Notes under the pieces: generated by a model
What the model was told of the DNA's origin: nothing
What the model saw: the letters and a program-made list of their open reading frames with translations, nothing else
Database searches by the model: none
Part shown: positions 1 through 7,114 of the stretch, one piece after another
Layout: every line of letters begins with the position of its first letter
Numbering within the stretch: the stretch's first letter is position 1
Source of the DNA: a virus
Strand: one strand, 5' to 3'
IMG/VR virus record: IMGVR_UViG_3300030090_004494
Span: 1-24,515 of that record
DNA length: 24,515 bases
Translations under genes and position numbers: made by a program

Positions 1-1
1 G

Positions 2-210
2 ACCACGGTGGCCCCGACGACCACGACGACCGTCGCCCCCACTACGACTTCCAGCCCACCCCCAACCACTACAGCTTCCACAACGACTTTGCCTCCAACC
101 ACGACGGTGCCTCCGACCACCACGACGACAACCCTGCCCCCGGTGACGACCCTTCCACCGACCACCACCGTTCCGCCGACCACCACCTCGACCACGACGC
201 TGCCTCCGGC
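2..210 (+). repeat. Threonine-codon low-complexity repeat
   Basis: A run of ACC/ACG/ACA/ACT codons broken by CCN and CTG codons encodes the Thr/Pro linker. The third bases vary, so the repeat is kept at protein level rather than as an exact DNA microsatellite. A second, purer run lies at 14404-14511. Confidence 0.8.
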
Positions 211-754
211 AGTTGAGGAGGCCGTCGAGGTTCTGGAAACTTTTGAGGACGAGGAGCTGGCGGAGGAGCTTGAGGAAATCTTTGTCGAGGAAGAGATCAC
301 GGTCGAAGAAGCCGAAGCGCTCATCGAGGTGGTCGAGGAAGTTCTCGTGGTCGAGGGCCTGGACGAAGAGCAGGTCGAAGAGTTGGTCGATGACGTTGTT
401 GAGGTCATGGCTTCCGAGACGGTGACCGAAGAAGCCATCGAAGAATTGGTCAACAACGAAAGTTTCGATGAGCTGAGCGAAGAAGCAGTTGGGGCGATCG
501 GGATCAGCCTCAACGACGACAGCTACGAAGTTCGTGAAACCTTTGAGGAAGAGGTCAATGTTTTCGGCAGCGACGAGCTGGACGAATACATCCCCTCAGG
601 CTCACGAGTTCCAGTCGAGGACCGCAGGGTAGTGATCGCTGGTACAGCAGCCGTCGCTATCGGCGCTGCACCTCGACCAACACCACCGACAGCGGCGGCA
701 TCAAGTAGCGGCGGGGCAAGTGGCCCAGCCGGACCATCACGGCGAAGGAGGTAG
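2..754 (+). CDS. Thr-rich and acidic repeat protein, 5' truncated
   Basis: The reading frame is open to the left edge, so the true start lies outside the window. The visible part (about 250 residues) has three zones. First comes a linker of about 68 residues made of TTT, PPTTT and TLPP units. A strongly acidic helical zone (about residues 69-200) follows, with E-rich repeats of the type TVEEAEALIEVVEEV and TEEAIEELV. Last is a tail with the hydrophobic stretch VVIAGTAAVAIGAA followed by Pro/Ser/Gly and RRRR. A hydrophobic segment before an arginine tail resembles a C-terminal membrane anchor. Thr/Pro linkers are typical of exported or virion-surface proteins of actinobacteria and their phages. 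It sits just before a lysis-like cassette, so a tail, wall-binding or lysis-linked role is possible. I do not recognise the family. It ends 2 nt before the next gene and contains that gene's GAAGGAG ribosome-binding site. Confidence 0.75.
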   Translation, partial: TTVAPTTTTTVAPTTTSSPPPTTTASTTTLPPTTTVPPTTTTTTLPPVTTLPPTTTVPPTTTSTTTLPPAVEEAVEVLETFEDEELAEELEEIFVEEEITVEEAEALIEVVEEVLVVEGLDEEQVEELVDDVVEVMASETVTEEAIEELVNNESFDELSEEAVGAIGISLNDDSYEVRETFEEEVNVFGSDELDEYIPSGSRVPVEDRRVVIAGTAAVAIGAAPRPTPPTAAASSSGGASGPAGPSRRRR

Positions 755-756
755 CC

Positions 757-945
757 ATGAGGCTATGGAAGTTCATTAGACGAGCGATCGAAGAAGCAGG
801 CGTGCTGGCCTGGACGATCGGGGGCACGGCACTCGTGCTCATCACCCTGAGCGGGCCGATCTTTCGGCTTGGGCTGTACATCAGCACGATTGCGTTGGCC
901 GTCCACATCATCGGGCTTTGGGCAGCGTTGGGAGATGATGAGTGA
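757..945 (+). CDS. Small two-helix membrane protein, possible holin partner
   Basis: A 62-residue protein with a short basic amphipathic N-terminus (MRLWKFIRRAIEEAG) and two hydrophobic segments, about residues 17-36 and 38-58, ending in DDE. The GAAGGAG at 744-750 gives a strong ribosome-binding site 6 nt before the ATG. It overlaps the next gene by 4 nt (GTGA), so the two are translationally coupled. Its size, two membrane helices and place ahead of a recognisable r1t-type holin suggest a lysis-cassette membrane protein such as a second holin or antiholin. No family-specific motif was recognised, so that role is inferred from context only. Confidence 0.75.
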   Translation: MRLWKFIRRAIEEAGVLAWTIGGTALVLITLSGPIFRLGLYISTIALAVHIIGLWAALGDDE

Positions 946-1202
946 TGCGGATGCTCGGACCAATCATCATGCGAATCACTGCCGTTTTCTTGTATTCGGC
1001 AATGGCGGTGATCGGCGGTGCATCTCTAATCGCACCAGAGATTCCGGCACATCAAGCGGCGATGCTGGCGGGCATCTCGGCAGCAGCCCACGTTATCGAA
1101 AAGTTAGCGAGGGCTTACGCCGATGATGGAAAGATTACGCTGGAGGAGTTGAACGCAGCTTTCAACCCGTCAGCTATCGACCATCACCACGACGAAGAAT
1201 AG
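942..1202 (+). CDS. Small membrane protein of the lysis cassette
   Basis: The protein has 86 residues if it starts at GTG 942, which gives a 4-nt overlap with the previous stop; ATG 945 is an alternative one codon later. GGGAG at 930-934 serves either start. There are two hydrophobic segments, about residues 8-31 and 36-55. A soluble tail then carries ADDGKITLEELNAAF, which resembles an EF-hand-like D-D-G-x-I-x-x-x-E loop, and it ends in a His/Asp/Glu cluster. From memory, similar short proteins (membrane anchor plus ADDGKLTLEE tail) occur beside holins in actinobacterial phages. The likely role is a lysis-timing membrane protein (holin-like or antiholin). The exact activity cannot be told from sequence. 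Confidence 0.75.
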   Translation: MMRMLGPIIMRITAVFLYSAMAVIGGASLIAPEIPAHQAAMLAGISAAAHVIEKLARAYADDGKITLEELNAAFNPSAIDHHHDEE

Positions 1203-1211
1203 GATTGGGAG

Positions 1212-1439
1212 ATGTTCTCTCCTACGAATCTCCGTGACATGGGCGAGCGGGCAGCCGCTACGTTCGCTCAAACGATGCTCGCCCTTGTCGGCACCGATGC
1301 AACCGGCGTGCTCGCCGTAAACATTGGCGAAGCGCTACTTGCCAGCCTCGTGGCTGCGGGCCTCAGCGTCCTCAAGGCAGTTGCGGCGATCCGTGGCCCT
1401 GGTGGCCCGAACGCCAGCCTCGTCAACCTTGATGGCTGA
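1212..1439 (+). CDS. r1t-type holin
   Basis: 75 residues. The pattern ERAAATFAQTMLALVGTDA, then a hydrophobic stretch GVLAVNIGEALLASLVAAGLS and SVLKAVAAIRG, matches the Phage_r1t holin family as I know it. Family members share an ER..KTFAQ.LLAL motif, a DW/NI..AL..A second helix and a short Gly-rich tail. Holins of this family collect in the cytoplasmic membrane and open lesions that let the endolysin reach the wall. It starts at ATG with GGGAG at 1207-1211 directly upstream, a tight spacing. It follows two other small membrane proteins; an endolysin is not seen nearby and may lie left of the window. It overlaps the next gene by 8 nt. Confidence 0.85.
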   Translation: MFSPTNLRDMGERAAATFAQTMLALVGTDATGVLAVNIGEALLASLVAAGLSVLKAVAAIRGPGGPNASLVNLDG

Positions 1440-1569
1440 CCCTAACCGTCTCAAAGACGTACCCTCACCGTCTGAAACCGACGAGATCGACTGGGGCGAG
1501 GGCGCAGAAGAGGTGATCGAGGCCGCTTGCGACCTAGAAAATCCTGAGTCCTGCGAAAGCTGCCAGTAG
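1432..1569 (+). CDS. Small acidic hypothetical protein
   Basis: 45 residues starting at the ATG that overlaps the holin stop (ATGGCTGA). The start matches the coupling seen in this gene string; the same frame is open further upstream only as a shadow of the holin. The protein is acidic (DEIDWGEGAEEVIEAACD) and ends with three cysteines in CDLENPESCESCQ, which might bind a metal or form disulfides. I recognise no family. A short acidic protein next to a holin could be a lysis modulator, but nothing in the sequence shows it. Confidence 0.55.
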   Translation: MADPNRLKDVPSPSETDEIDWGEGAEEVIEAACDLENPESCESCQ

Positions 1570-1570
1570 G

Positions 1571-1738
1571 TCAGCCGTCTCGGGTAAGTTCCTCGTTGGC
1601 TCGCTCGACATAGCGCCGGGCCTGCTCGGGGTGCTTGAAGAAGTCATGGAACTTTCCGTCCAGCGTGACGGTGTAGCCACTAATGAACAGTCCTCGGCCC
1701 AAAGCAACATCTTGCTTCACCATTGCGTATCCGCTCAT
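1571..1738 (-). CDS. Minus-strand micro-protein of 55 residues
   Basis: Reading the minus strand from ATG 1738 to TGA 1571 gives a clean 55-codon frame. It begins MSGYAMVKQDVALGRG and contains the folded-looking stretches YTVTLDGKFHDFFKHPEQA and RRYVERANEELTR. The mixed beta-then-helix pattern with conserved-looking aromatic residues is unlike a shadow frame. No plus-strand gene covers this stretch, since 1570-1839 would otherwise be empty. GGGA lies 4-7 nt upstream of the start on the minus strand, a weak ribosome-binding site. It converges with the gene ending at 1569. Function unknown. Confidence 0.6.
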   Translation of the reverse strand: MSGYAMVKQDVALGRGLFISGYTVTLDGKFHDFFKHPEQARRYVERANEELTRDG

Positions 1739-1839
1739 AGTTCCCGATTGTAACGATCGCTAGCTTTGGTGCCAATGCTTCATTCATTTCAATAGGCGGC
1801 TCTCGATCCAATCGCTGTTGAAATGTACGCTGAGCTGCC

Positions 1840-2037
1840 GTGGACCCCTCAACGATTTTGCTCGCTGTGCTCACGGCCCTTCTACTTCCCTGGATGGCCT
1901 GGTGCTCGAAGCAGTTGCTGCAAATCCAAATCAGGCTCGCAAGGGGTGAGGAAAACTTTGACCGCCTCGCTGACCAGTTAGCTGACCACGAAGCTCGCAT
2001 CAGGGTGATCGAGGCCTCGATGCGACGAGAGAACTAA
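1840..2037 (+). CDS. Single-pass membrane protein with coiled-coil tail
   Basis: 65 residues from GTG 1840; an in-frame TGA at 1831 rules out any earlier start. Residues 5-24 (TILLAVLTALLLPWMAWCSK) form one membrane helix. The rest is a charged heptad-like helix (QIQIRLARGEENFDRLADQL, then ADHEARIRVIEASM). An N-terminal anchor with a cytoplasmic or periplasmic coiled coil is seen in spanin-like and XhlA-like phage proteins, although XhlA has the reverse order. No clear Shine-Dalgarno is visible. It lies 9 nt before the terminase gene and may be co-transcribed with it. Confidence 0.65.
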   Translation: MDPSTILLAVLTALLLPWMAWCSKQLLQIQIRLARGEENFDRLADQLADHEARIRVIEASMRREN

Positions 2038-2046
2038 TCTTTCTCC

Positions 2047-3465
2047 ATGCCGCTCGTACTTGGTCGCCCACCTCAAGATCGAGATGAGCTATGGCTCTAC
2101 CTGAAGGTCGTGTGGGGCATGACTATCCCTCGCCACTCGGTATGCCCAAATCACTCCAGCCCCTTCGAGGCTCTGGCTCAGGCGTACTTCGGTGAGGTGC
2201 CCGTCTCGATCTGGAAAGGCAGCCGAGGCTTCGGCGGCAAGTCCACCCTGATGGGCACGCTGTGTGCGATCGAGGCTGCAACCCTCGGGGCACAGATCAC
2301 CGTGCTTGGCGGATCGGCGTCGCAGAGCCAGCGAGTGCATGACGTGGCTCGGGAAAGATTTGAGTACGAGGCCGCACCGGCTGGCCTCATCAAAGGCGAC
2401 CCGACGATGTTCCAAACGAAGCTCAAGAACGGGGCTTGGATTCTGGCCCTGCTTGCTTCGCAAAAATCAGTTCGAGGCCCACACCCCAACCGCCTTCGGA
2501 TTGACGAGGCCGATGAGGTCGAGATCGACTTGATCGAGGCTGCCCAGGGTCAGCCGATGTCGGGCCGTGGCATGAAGGCACAGACCGTGTTCTCGTCCAC
2601 GCACCAGTACCCCGACGGCACGATGACGGAGTTGATCCGCCGAGCCAACGAAAAAGATTGGCCCGTCCACGAATGGTGCTGGCGTGAAAACATTGGCACG
2701 CCGGAAGAACCTGGCTGGCTCTCGATGGAAGAAGTCGAGCGCAAGAAGCAAGAAGTCTCGGCCCGAATGTTTGCCGTCGAGTATGACCTGCAAGAGCCGA
2801 GCTTCGACGGTCGTGCGATTCAAGCCGAGTTCGTGGAAGCCATGTTCGACCAAGCCAACTACGGCTGGTTCGAGGGAGCTTGCGACGAATACATCACCCT
2901 GGAAGAACCAGTCGAGGGAGCCACCTACGTCACCGGGGTGGATTGGGCGAAGGAGAACGACTGGACGATCATGCGGACCTACCGCACCGATGTCGATCCG
3001 TGGGTCGAGGTGGCATTCCTTCGCACCGGCCGAAAGCCGTGGCCCGAGATGGTGGCCGACCTCGATGACGTGCTCTTCAAGTACGGCGGCATCTGCGTCC
3101 ACGATGCGACCGGCCTCGGTGGCGTGGTCGATGACCTCATCACTTACCAGAAAAGGTCGGTGAAGCCGGTCGTGCTTCGAGGCCGTGAGCGGGAAAGCAT
3201 CTTCACCCAGTACATCGCTGGCATCGAGCAGAACGGGATGGTCGGACCTCGTATCCAATTCGCCTACAACGAGCACAAATATTGCACCCACAAAGATTTG
3301 TATGGCAGCGGCCACCCGCCTGACTCTTTCATCGCCGGGGCGCTGGCGTGGTCGATCAGGCTGAAGCGCCATCGCATCGACGTTCGCCCTGGCTTGCTCA
3401 CCCGAGAGACAAGCCCGTGGCGGCCGGACGGCGGAACCGAAAGAATCGTGAGGACGGCGATATGA
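2047..3465 (+). CDS. terL: Terminase large subunit
   Basis: 472 residues, the usual size for this family. The N-terminal ATPase has a Walker A-like GSRGFGGKST (about residues 58-67), a Walker B LRIDEADE (150-157) and the coupling motif SSTHQ (183-187). The C-terminal RNase H-fold nuclease carries three acidic positions in the usual contexts: D299 in GVDWAKENDW, D353 in VHDATGLGG and D426 in HPPDSFIAGALAWS. The enzyme cuts concatemeric phage DNA and drives it into the prohead through the portal. No small subunit is obvious next to it. Its stop overlaps the next gene by ATGA. The portal is not adjacent but about 19 kb to the right, an unusual split of the packaging genes. Confidence 0.93.
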   Translation: MPLVLGRPPQDRDELWLYLKVVWGMTIPRHSVCPNHSSPFEALAQAYFGEVPVSIWKGSRGFGGKSTLMGTLCAIEAATLGAQITVLGGSASQSQRVHDVARERFEYEAAPAGLIKGDPTMFQTKLKNGAWILALLASQKSVRGPHPNRLRIDEADEVEIDLIEAAQGQPMSGRGMKAQTVFSSTHQYPDGTMTELIRRANEKDWPVHEWCWRENIGTPEEPGWLSMEEVERKKQEVSARMFAVEYDLQEPSFDGRAIQAEFVEAMFDQANYGWFEGACDEYITLEEPVEGATYVTGVDWAKENDWTIMRTYRTDVDPWVEVAFLRTGRKPWPEMVADLDDVLFKYGGICVHDATGLGGVVDDLITYQKRSVKPVVLRGRERESIFTQYIAGIEQNGMVGPRIQFAYNEHKYCTHKDLYGSGHPPDSFIAGALAWSIRLKRHRIDVRPGLLTRETSPWRPDGGTERIVRTAI

Positions 3466-4202
3466 AGACGCTCATCATAGATATTGAGACATCGCCCCAC
3501 CTTGCCTGGTGTTGGGGAATGTGGGATCAGCGGATCGGGCTAAACCAGCTCGTCAAGACCACTGATGTGATGTGTTGGGCAGCCAAGTGGCACGGGGGCA
3601 AAAAGATTTACTTCAAGTCGAGCTACGAGCACGGCCATGAAGAGATGGTCGCAGAAGCGCACCGGCTCGTGGATGAAGCGGATGCGATCGTTCACTACAA
3701 CGGCGTTGCCTTCGACATGAAGCACCTGCGCCGGGAGTTCCTGCTGGCTGGCTTGCCGCCTACCTCCGAGCACAAAGACATCGACCTGCTCAAGACGGTC
3801 AGGCAGCAGTTCAAGTTTGCTTCTAACAAGCTCGATCACGTTGCCACCGAGTTGGGCCTCGGCTCAAAAGTTTCTCACAGCGGCTTCGAGCTTTGGGTCG
3901 GTGTGATGCATAACGACAAGGCCAGCCTCAAAAAGATGCGTGAGTACAACATCCAAGATGTCGTTCTCACTGAGCAGTTGTACGACCATCTGAAGCCTTG
4001 GCTGAAGGGTCCGCCCAATCAGTCGGTCTTCAAGGGTCGGCCCGATGTGTGCCCGAGGTGCGGAGCAGAAGGGCCGTTCCAAGCTCGGGGCTTCAAGACC
4101 ACGCAGACGATGCGCTACCGACGGTGGCAGTGCAACACCTGCCGTGGCTACTTCCGCAGCCGGAAGGCCGAGCCGGGCGACCGCCCCGAGTACGTCAGCT
4201 AG
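3462..4202 (+). CDS. DEDD-type 3'-5' exonuclease with C-terminal zinc ribbon
   Basis: 246 residues from ATG 3462, coupled to the terminase stop. The N-terminal IDIET gives D7 and E9, HYNGVAFDMKHL gives D85, and EYNIQDVVLTEQLY gives a Y-x3-D motif (Y162, D166). Together these form the DEDDy set of DnaQ/YprB-like RNase H-fold exonucleases. Residues 197-227 add a zinc ribbon with CPRC and CNTC pairs around a basic, aromatic stretch, probably a nucleic-acid clamp. It could act in proofreading, recombination or end trimming during packaging. Its position beside terminase, rather than beside the polymerase, is worth noting. It converges with, and overlaps by 8 nt, a minus-strand gene. Confidence 0.85.
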   Translation: MKTLIIDIETSPHLAWCWGMWDQRIGLNQLVKTTDVMCWAAKWHGGKKIYFKSSYEHGHEEMVAEAHRLVDEADAIVHYNGVAFDMKHLRREFLLAGLPPTSEHKDIDLLKTVRQQFKFASNKLDHVATELGLGSKVSHSGFELWVGVMHNDKASLKKMREYNIQDVVLTEQLYDHLKPWLKGPPNQSVFKGRPDVCPRCGAEGPFQARGFKTTQTMRYRRWQCNTCRGYFRSRKAEPGDRPEYVS

Positions 4203-4368
4203 CTCCCCGCCTAAATACAGGGTGAGCGGGGTCGTAGTTGTACGGCTTGGGTTCACCGAGGCGGTCGGTCGATGGTGACTCGAACCAGTCGATCCGACAC
4301 TCCTGCGAGCAGAAGTACGTGTCGGTGATCGGGTCGCCACACCACTTGCACTCGTTCTTCATCGCCAT
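4195..4368 (-). CDS. Minus-strand zinc-finger micro-protein
   Basis: A 57-residue frame on the minus strand from ATG 4368 (or ATG 4362, two codons later) to TGA 4195. It reads MAMKNECKWCGDPI, then TDTYFCSQECRIDWFESPS. The C-x2-C, C-x3-C spacing with a Cys-Ser-x-Glu-Cys-Arg second knuckle is the pattern of small zinc ribbons such as YacG or DUF2116-type proteins, so zinc binding is well supported. No clear Shine-Dalgarno is seen. It is the last gene of the minus-strand block after primase and helicase. Its C-terminus overlaps the convergent exonuclease end by 8 nt. Role unknown; a nucleic-acid or protein contact is plausible. Confidence 0.7.
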   Translation of the reverse strand: MAMKNECKWCGDPITDTYFCSQECRIDWFESPSTDRLGEPKPYNYDPAHPVFRRGAS

Positions 4369-4497
4369 GCCAGATTATTGCATGGAGGCCGCCTCCCGGC
4401 GAGTGACCCAACTACACCCGCCGAGAGACTTTGCCCCTACTGAGAGCACAACGCTCAAGCCCAAAGGGGGAGGGGTGGGCGAGCGCCTAGCGCACTC
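4369..4497. other. Short intergenic stretch between two minus-strand genes
   Basis: No gene is seen. On the minus strand a hairpin with a GCGC stem closed by GAG/CTC lies at 4481-4498, right at the primase stop. It is followed by a C-rich rather than T-rich tract, so it is a poor intrinsic terminator. A weaker CGGCG/CGCCG pairing spans about 4397-4423. Transcription probably reads through to the zinc-finger gene. Confidence 0.4.
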
Positions 4498-5376
4498 TCA
4501 AAACCTGCTCGCTGATCCAGCGACAGCATAGACCTGCTGGCTGGCCATGTCACCGATGTCTTTGCAATCTCTCGGCCAGTACCCCGGCGAGCTAGTCAGG
4601 ATGCCCGTGCCCACCAAAAGCTCTTTGAGCTGAGCCTTGCACGCTCGACCCGCTGCATCGTTGTCAGTCAAGATCAGCAGCTCGACCGGGCTTAGTGCTT
4701 CGAGCAGTTTGAGTTGGGCGGCTGAGCACCGAGCACCGAGCAAAGCGACCGATGGAATGTCGTGCTGCCACAGCGTCAGGGTGTCGATGCTGCCCTCGGT
4801 GATGGCGAGCTGGGTGAGGCCGTCCACCTTGGCGGCTTGATGGAACCCGTAGAGCAGTTCGCTGATCTTCAGCCCTCGGGGGTACTTGTATTTCGGCTGA
4901 CCCTCCATCGGCTCAAAGAACCGACGCACCGCACCGAGCGGAGTTCCCCATCGGTCATGCAGCGGGATCATCAAGGCGTCGTCCTCGATGGAGTAGCCGA
5001 GGTCGAAGGCGTCGAGTACCGCTTCGCTCGTGATGCTGCGGTCAGCCCATCGTTCTCGGCTGAGCTTCCAGTAGTCGATCCACGCTGGGTCGAGTTCAGG
5101 CTCAGGCTCCTCGGGAGCGTCAAGCTCTTTGAGCTTACGGCGTAAGTCGGCTGTCGATGTCGTGACAACGAAGTCGGATCGCTCACCCGTGATGTGCTCG
5201 ACCAGCTTGGGGAACGCACCCTTCTCGCCGCAGGCGTAGCAGATGAAGAGCCCTCGCTGGACGTTGATCGAGAAGCTGGCGTCACGCTCATCATGGAACG
5301 GGCAAAGGCACTGCCACTCGTTGCCAGCCCGATTCTTTACCTTGAGGTGAGTTTCAACGAACGAGCGATAGTTCAC
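4498..5376 (-). CDS. dnaG: DnaG-like primase (CHC2 zinc finger plus Toprim)
   Basis: 292 residues, short for a DnaG primase but normal for phage forms. The N-terminal CHC2-type zinc finger has CPFH (C25, H28) and CYAC (C46, C49), used to recognise template DNA. The central region includes PLGAVRRFFEP. The Toprim fold shows AITEGSID (E194) and LILTDNDAAG (D238, D240), the metal-binding acids of primer synthesis. The helicase-binding C-terminal domain of cellular DnaG is missing or reduced. The gene follows the DnaB-like helicase with a 4-nt overlap, so both are made together. It would lay primers for the DnaE-type polymerase at 16449-19121. Confidence 0.9.
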   Translation of the reverse strand: MNYRSFVETHLKVKNRAGNEWQCLCPFHDERDASFSINVQRGLFICYACGEKGAFPKLVEHITGERSDFVVTTSTADLRRKLKELDAPEEPEPELDPAWIDYWKLSRERWADRSITSEAVLDAFDLGYSIEDDALMIPLHDRWGTPLGAVRRFFEPMEGQPKYKYPRGLKISELLYGFHQAAKVDGLTQLAITEGSIDTLTLWQHDIPSVALLGARCSAAQLKLLEALSPVELLILTDNDAAGRACKAQLKELLVGTGILTSSPGYWPRDCKDIGDMASQQVYAVAGSASRF

Positions 5377-6641
5377 GCCAGTTGCTCAAGTTTGTCCTCG
5401 GCCATGATGTCGTTGGCCTCGTCGCCGCTGATCTCGGTGAACGATCCCGAGTTCGGGCGAAACTCGGTGTACCACATCTGGCCATCCATCCCGTGCCGGT
5501 ACTTGGCAAGGTTGAAGCGAATGACGTGGCGGGTCATCTGCTGCATCGTCACCACGCAATCGGCATCCTGACCGATCGCATCGGAGCCGCTGAGATGCTG
5601 AGCGCCGGGCTGATCGACACCGACCGCAGTTCGGTTGATCTGAGCTGCGGCAACGATCGGCACCCGGTACTTCATGGCGATGCCCTTCATCTCTCCCGAG
5701 AGTGCGGCGATCTGCTGCCAGTCACCGGCACCGCCCATCAGGGTGAGGTAGTCGATGAACACGATGTCGGGCTTGTTGCGCTCGATCTGTGCAGCGATGG
5801 TCGCCGGGGAGACTTGTCCCCGAGAGGTGTCGTTGACGATGAGCTTGCCGGTCAAAGTTTCTTTGAGGGTGGAGAGAAACTTTTTGTAACCCACGAGGTC
5901 GAGGCCCTTGCCCGACATGACCTGGCTAGCCGTGAAACTTTCCTGAGCATTCTTGCTTTGCAAGAAAGTGTGGGCACGCATCGCAATCTGCGCTCGGCTC
6001 TGCTCAAGGGCGTCGTACTGAACGGTGGCACCATGAGCGATAGCCGTGGCAGCCATACGGATGAGAGTCCAAGTTTTGCCCTGGCCAAGTCGAGCAGCGA
6101 CGATCCAGTAGTCGCCCTCTTGAGGGCCATTAGTTGCCAAGTCGAGAGTGTTGAAGCCAGTTGGGATTCCGCTCATGCCGGTGCGAGCAGTTCGCTCCTG
6201 ACGACGAGAAACCTCGTTGTAGATTTCTTCCCAGTCATCGAGCACCGATGATTCATTCTGGGCGCCAACGGCATCGCCTTGGATTTCGACCAGTGAAGTT
6301 TGGAGTTCGAGCAAAACTTTGGCTGGGTCATCTCGATCACTAATCGAGTCGATCGAAACGTCGATGGCCTTCACCAAGGAGCGACGAACAAACTCATCTC
6401 GGAGTTCACCAAGGCAGTATTCGACATCATCACTTTTCAGGAGTTGAAACTTTGGGTACTTGCTCTTGAAGAGAGTTTTGGATGGACATGAACGATGTCG
6501 ATCTATGTACCTAGAAATCCAATCCCACTCGTCTGGAAATGATGAAAACCATTTCGGGGTGACCCCATTCAAGATGGGTGAGATGTGATCTTCCTGGCGA
6601 AGAACAGCAGAGATGAAGAGCTGTTCTGATTGCTGACTCAT
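5373..6641 (-). CDS. dnaB: DnaB-like replicative helicase
   Basis: 422 residues from ATG 6641, chosen over earlier frame-open codons because CCAGGAG lies just upstream on the minus strand. The N-terminal helical domain (about 1-125) begins QSEQLFISAVLRQEDHI. The RecA-fold motor (about 155-422) has Walker A ARLGQGKT (183-190), an H1a-like ALEQSR with E213, Walker B DIVFIDY (292-298) and AAQINR with Q334. These are standard DnaB/RepA-family helicase motifs. It would unwind DNA at the phage fork and recruit the primase encoded directly after it. The pair runs opposite to the long rightward operon, implying its own promoter in the 6642-6859 region. Confidence 0.9.
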   Translation of the reverse strand: MSQQSEQLFISAVLRQEDHISPILNGVTPKWFSSFPDEWDWISRYIDRHRSCPSKTLFKSKYPKFQLLKSDDVEYCLGELRDEFVRRSLVKAIDVSIDSISDRDDPAKVLLELQTSLVEIQGDAVGAQNESSVLDDWEEIYNEVSRRQERTARTGMSGIPTGFNTLDLATNGPQEGDYWIVAARLGQGKTWTLIRMAATAIAHGATVQYDALEQSRAQIAMRAHTFLQSKNAQESFTASQVMSGKGLDLVGYKKFLSTLKETLTGKLIVNDTSRGQVSPATIAAQIERNKPDIVFIDYLTLMGGAGDWQQIAALSGEMKGIAMKYRVPIVAAAQINRTAVGVDQPGAQHLSGSDAIGQDADCVVTMQQMTRHVIRFNLAKYRHGMDGQMWYTEFRPNSGSFTEISGDEANDIMAEDKLEQLA

Positions 6642-6859
6642 GGCTTCTCCTGGCTGGTTGCCGCCTTGGCGGCTACAGCTCTGGGCGTTGGGAAATGGGA
6701 CGGTATCACACGTCGTCAAGCCAATGTGTGCATCCTCTCGGAACTTACGTCAGTTTGCTCTACATAAAATCAAGGTAAGGCTATTGCCGCTAATTGGTTA
6801 CGATTAGATTCCAAGGCTGTTGCTTGCCGCACCAATCGTTACCAATGCCTGTACCTTTG
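6642..6859. other. Divergent leader and likely promoter region
   Basis: No gene is seen. It separates the minus-strand helicase from the rightward operon, so promoters for both directions are expected here or just beyond. On the minus strand the helicase leader contains a perfect 14-nt inverted repeat (GCCGCC/GGCGGC, 6660-6673), 18 nt before the start codon. AT-richer patches such as TACATAAAAT (6761-6770) could hold a -10 element, but I found no -35 partner at 16-18 nt, so no promoter is called. Confidence 0.4.
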
Positions 6860-7114
6860 TAAGTGAGCCTCCCGCTCATAGCCAGGGAGGACGGACCGCA
6901 AGGGGCGCCACGGCGCAACCCACGGGAGGGACCGGGTGGCACCGGCCGAGGCAGGGGCAGCAGCCGCCTGCCGAGTTGGGGCCTCGCTTTCGGGCGGGGC
7001 TGGACAAGCGATCGGGGGTGCCCGATCACCAGCGGAGCGGATCACCCGTAGCCGTGCGTGCGGCAGTGAGAACTAGGACCTGTGGCTGGCTTTGCCAGTT
7101 GAGGAAACCTACTG
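6860..7114 (+). ncRNA. Candidate structured non-coding RNA ahead of the hammerhead
   Basis: About 255 nt without a coding frame that looks real, but crowded with stable hairpins. TGAGC/GCTCA (6864-6878) has a CTCCC loop that can pair with GGGAG 6885-6889 as a pseudoknot. CC-GCAA-GG (6896-6903) has a GNRA loop. GCGC/GCGC spans 6905-6916. GGCAGG+GGC / GCC+CCTGCC (6950-6972) gives nine pairs. GCCTCGC/GCGGGGC (6981-7000) gives seven pairs. GATCGGG/CCCGATC (7010-7027) gives seven pairs with a GGTG loop. GCCG/CGGC spans 7051-7064. CTGGC/GCCAG (7086-7098) has a TTT loop. I looked for RNase P RNA, tmRNA, group I and group II signatures and saw none. Boundaries are estimates; the 3' end would be set by ribozyme cleavage after 7120. 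Confidence 0.6.

Noticed and set aside
2467-3372. A 301-codon minus-strand frame inside the terminase gene
   Set aside because: Antisense shadow; the plus strand carries all terminase motifs.
6742-6770. A sigma-70 promoter for the rightward operon (TTACGT ... TAAAAT)
   Set aside because: The spacing is 14 nt, not 16-18, and other combinations are no better, so no promoter was called.
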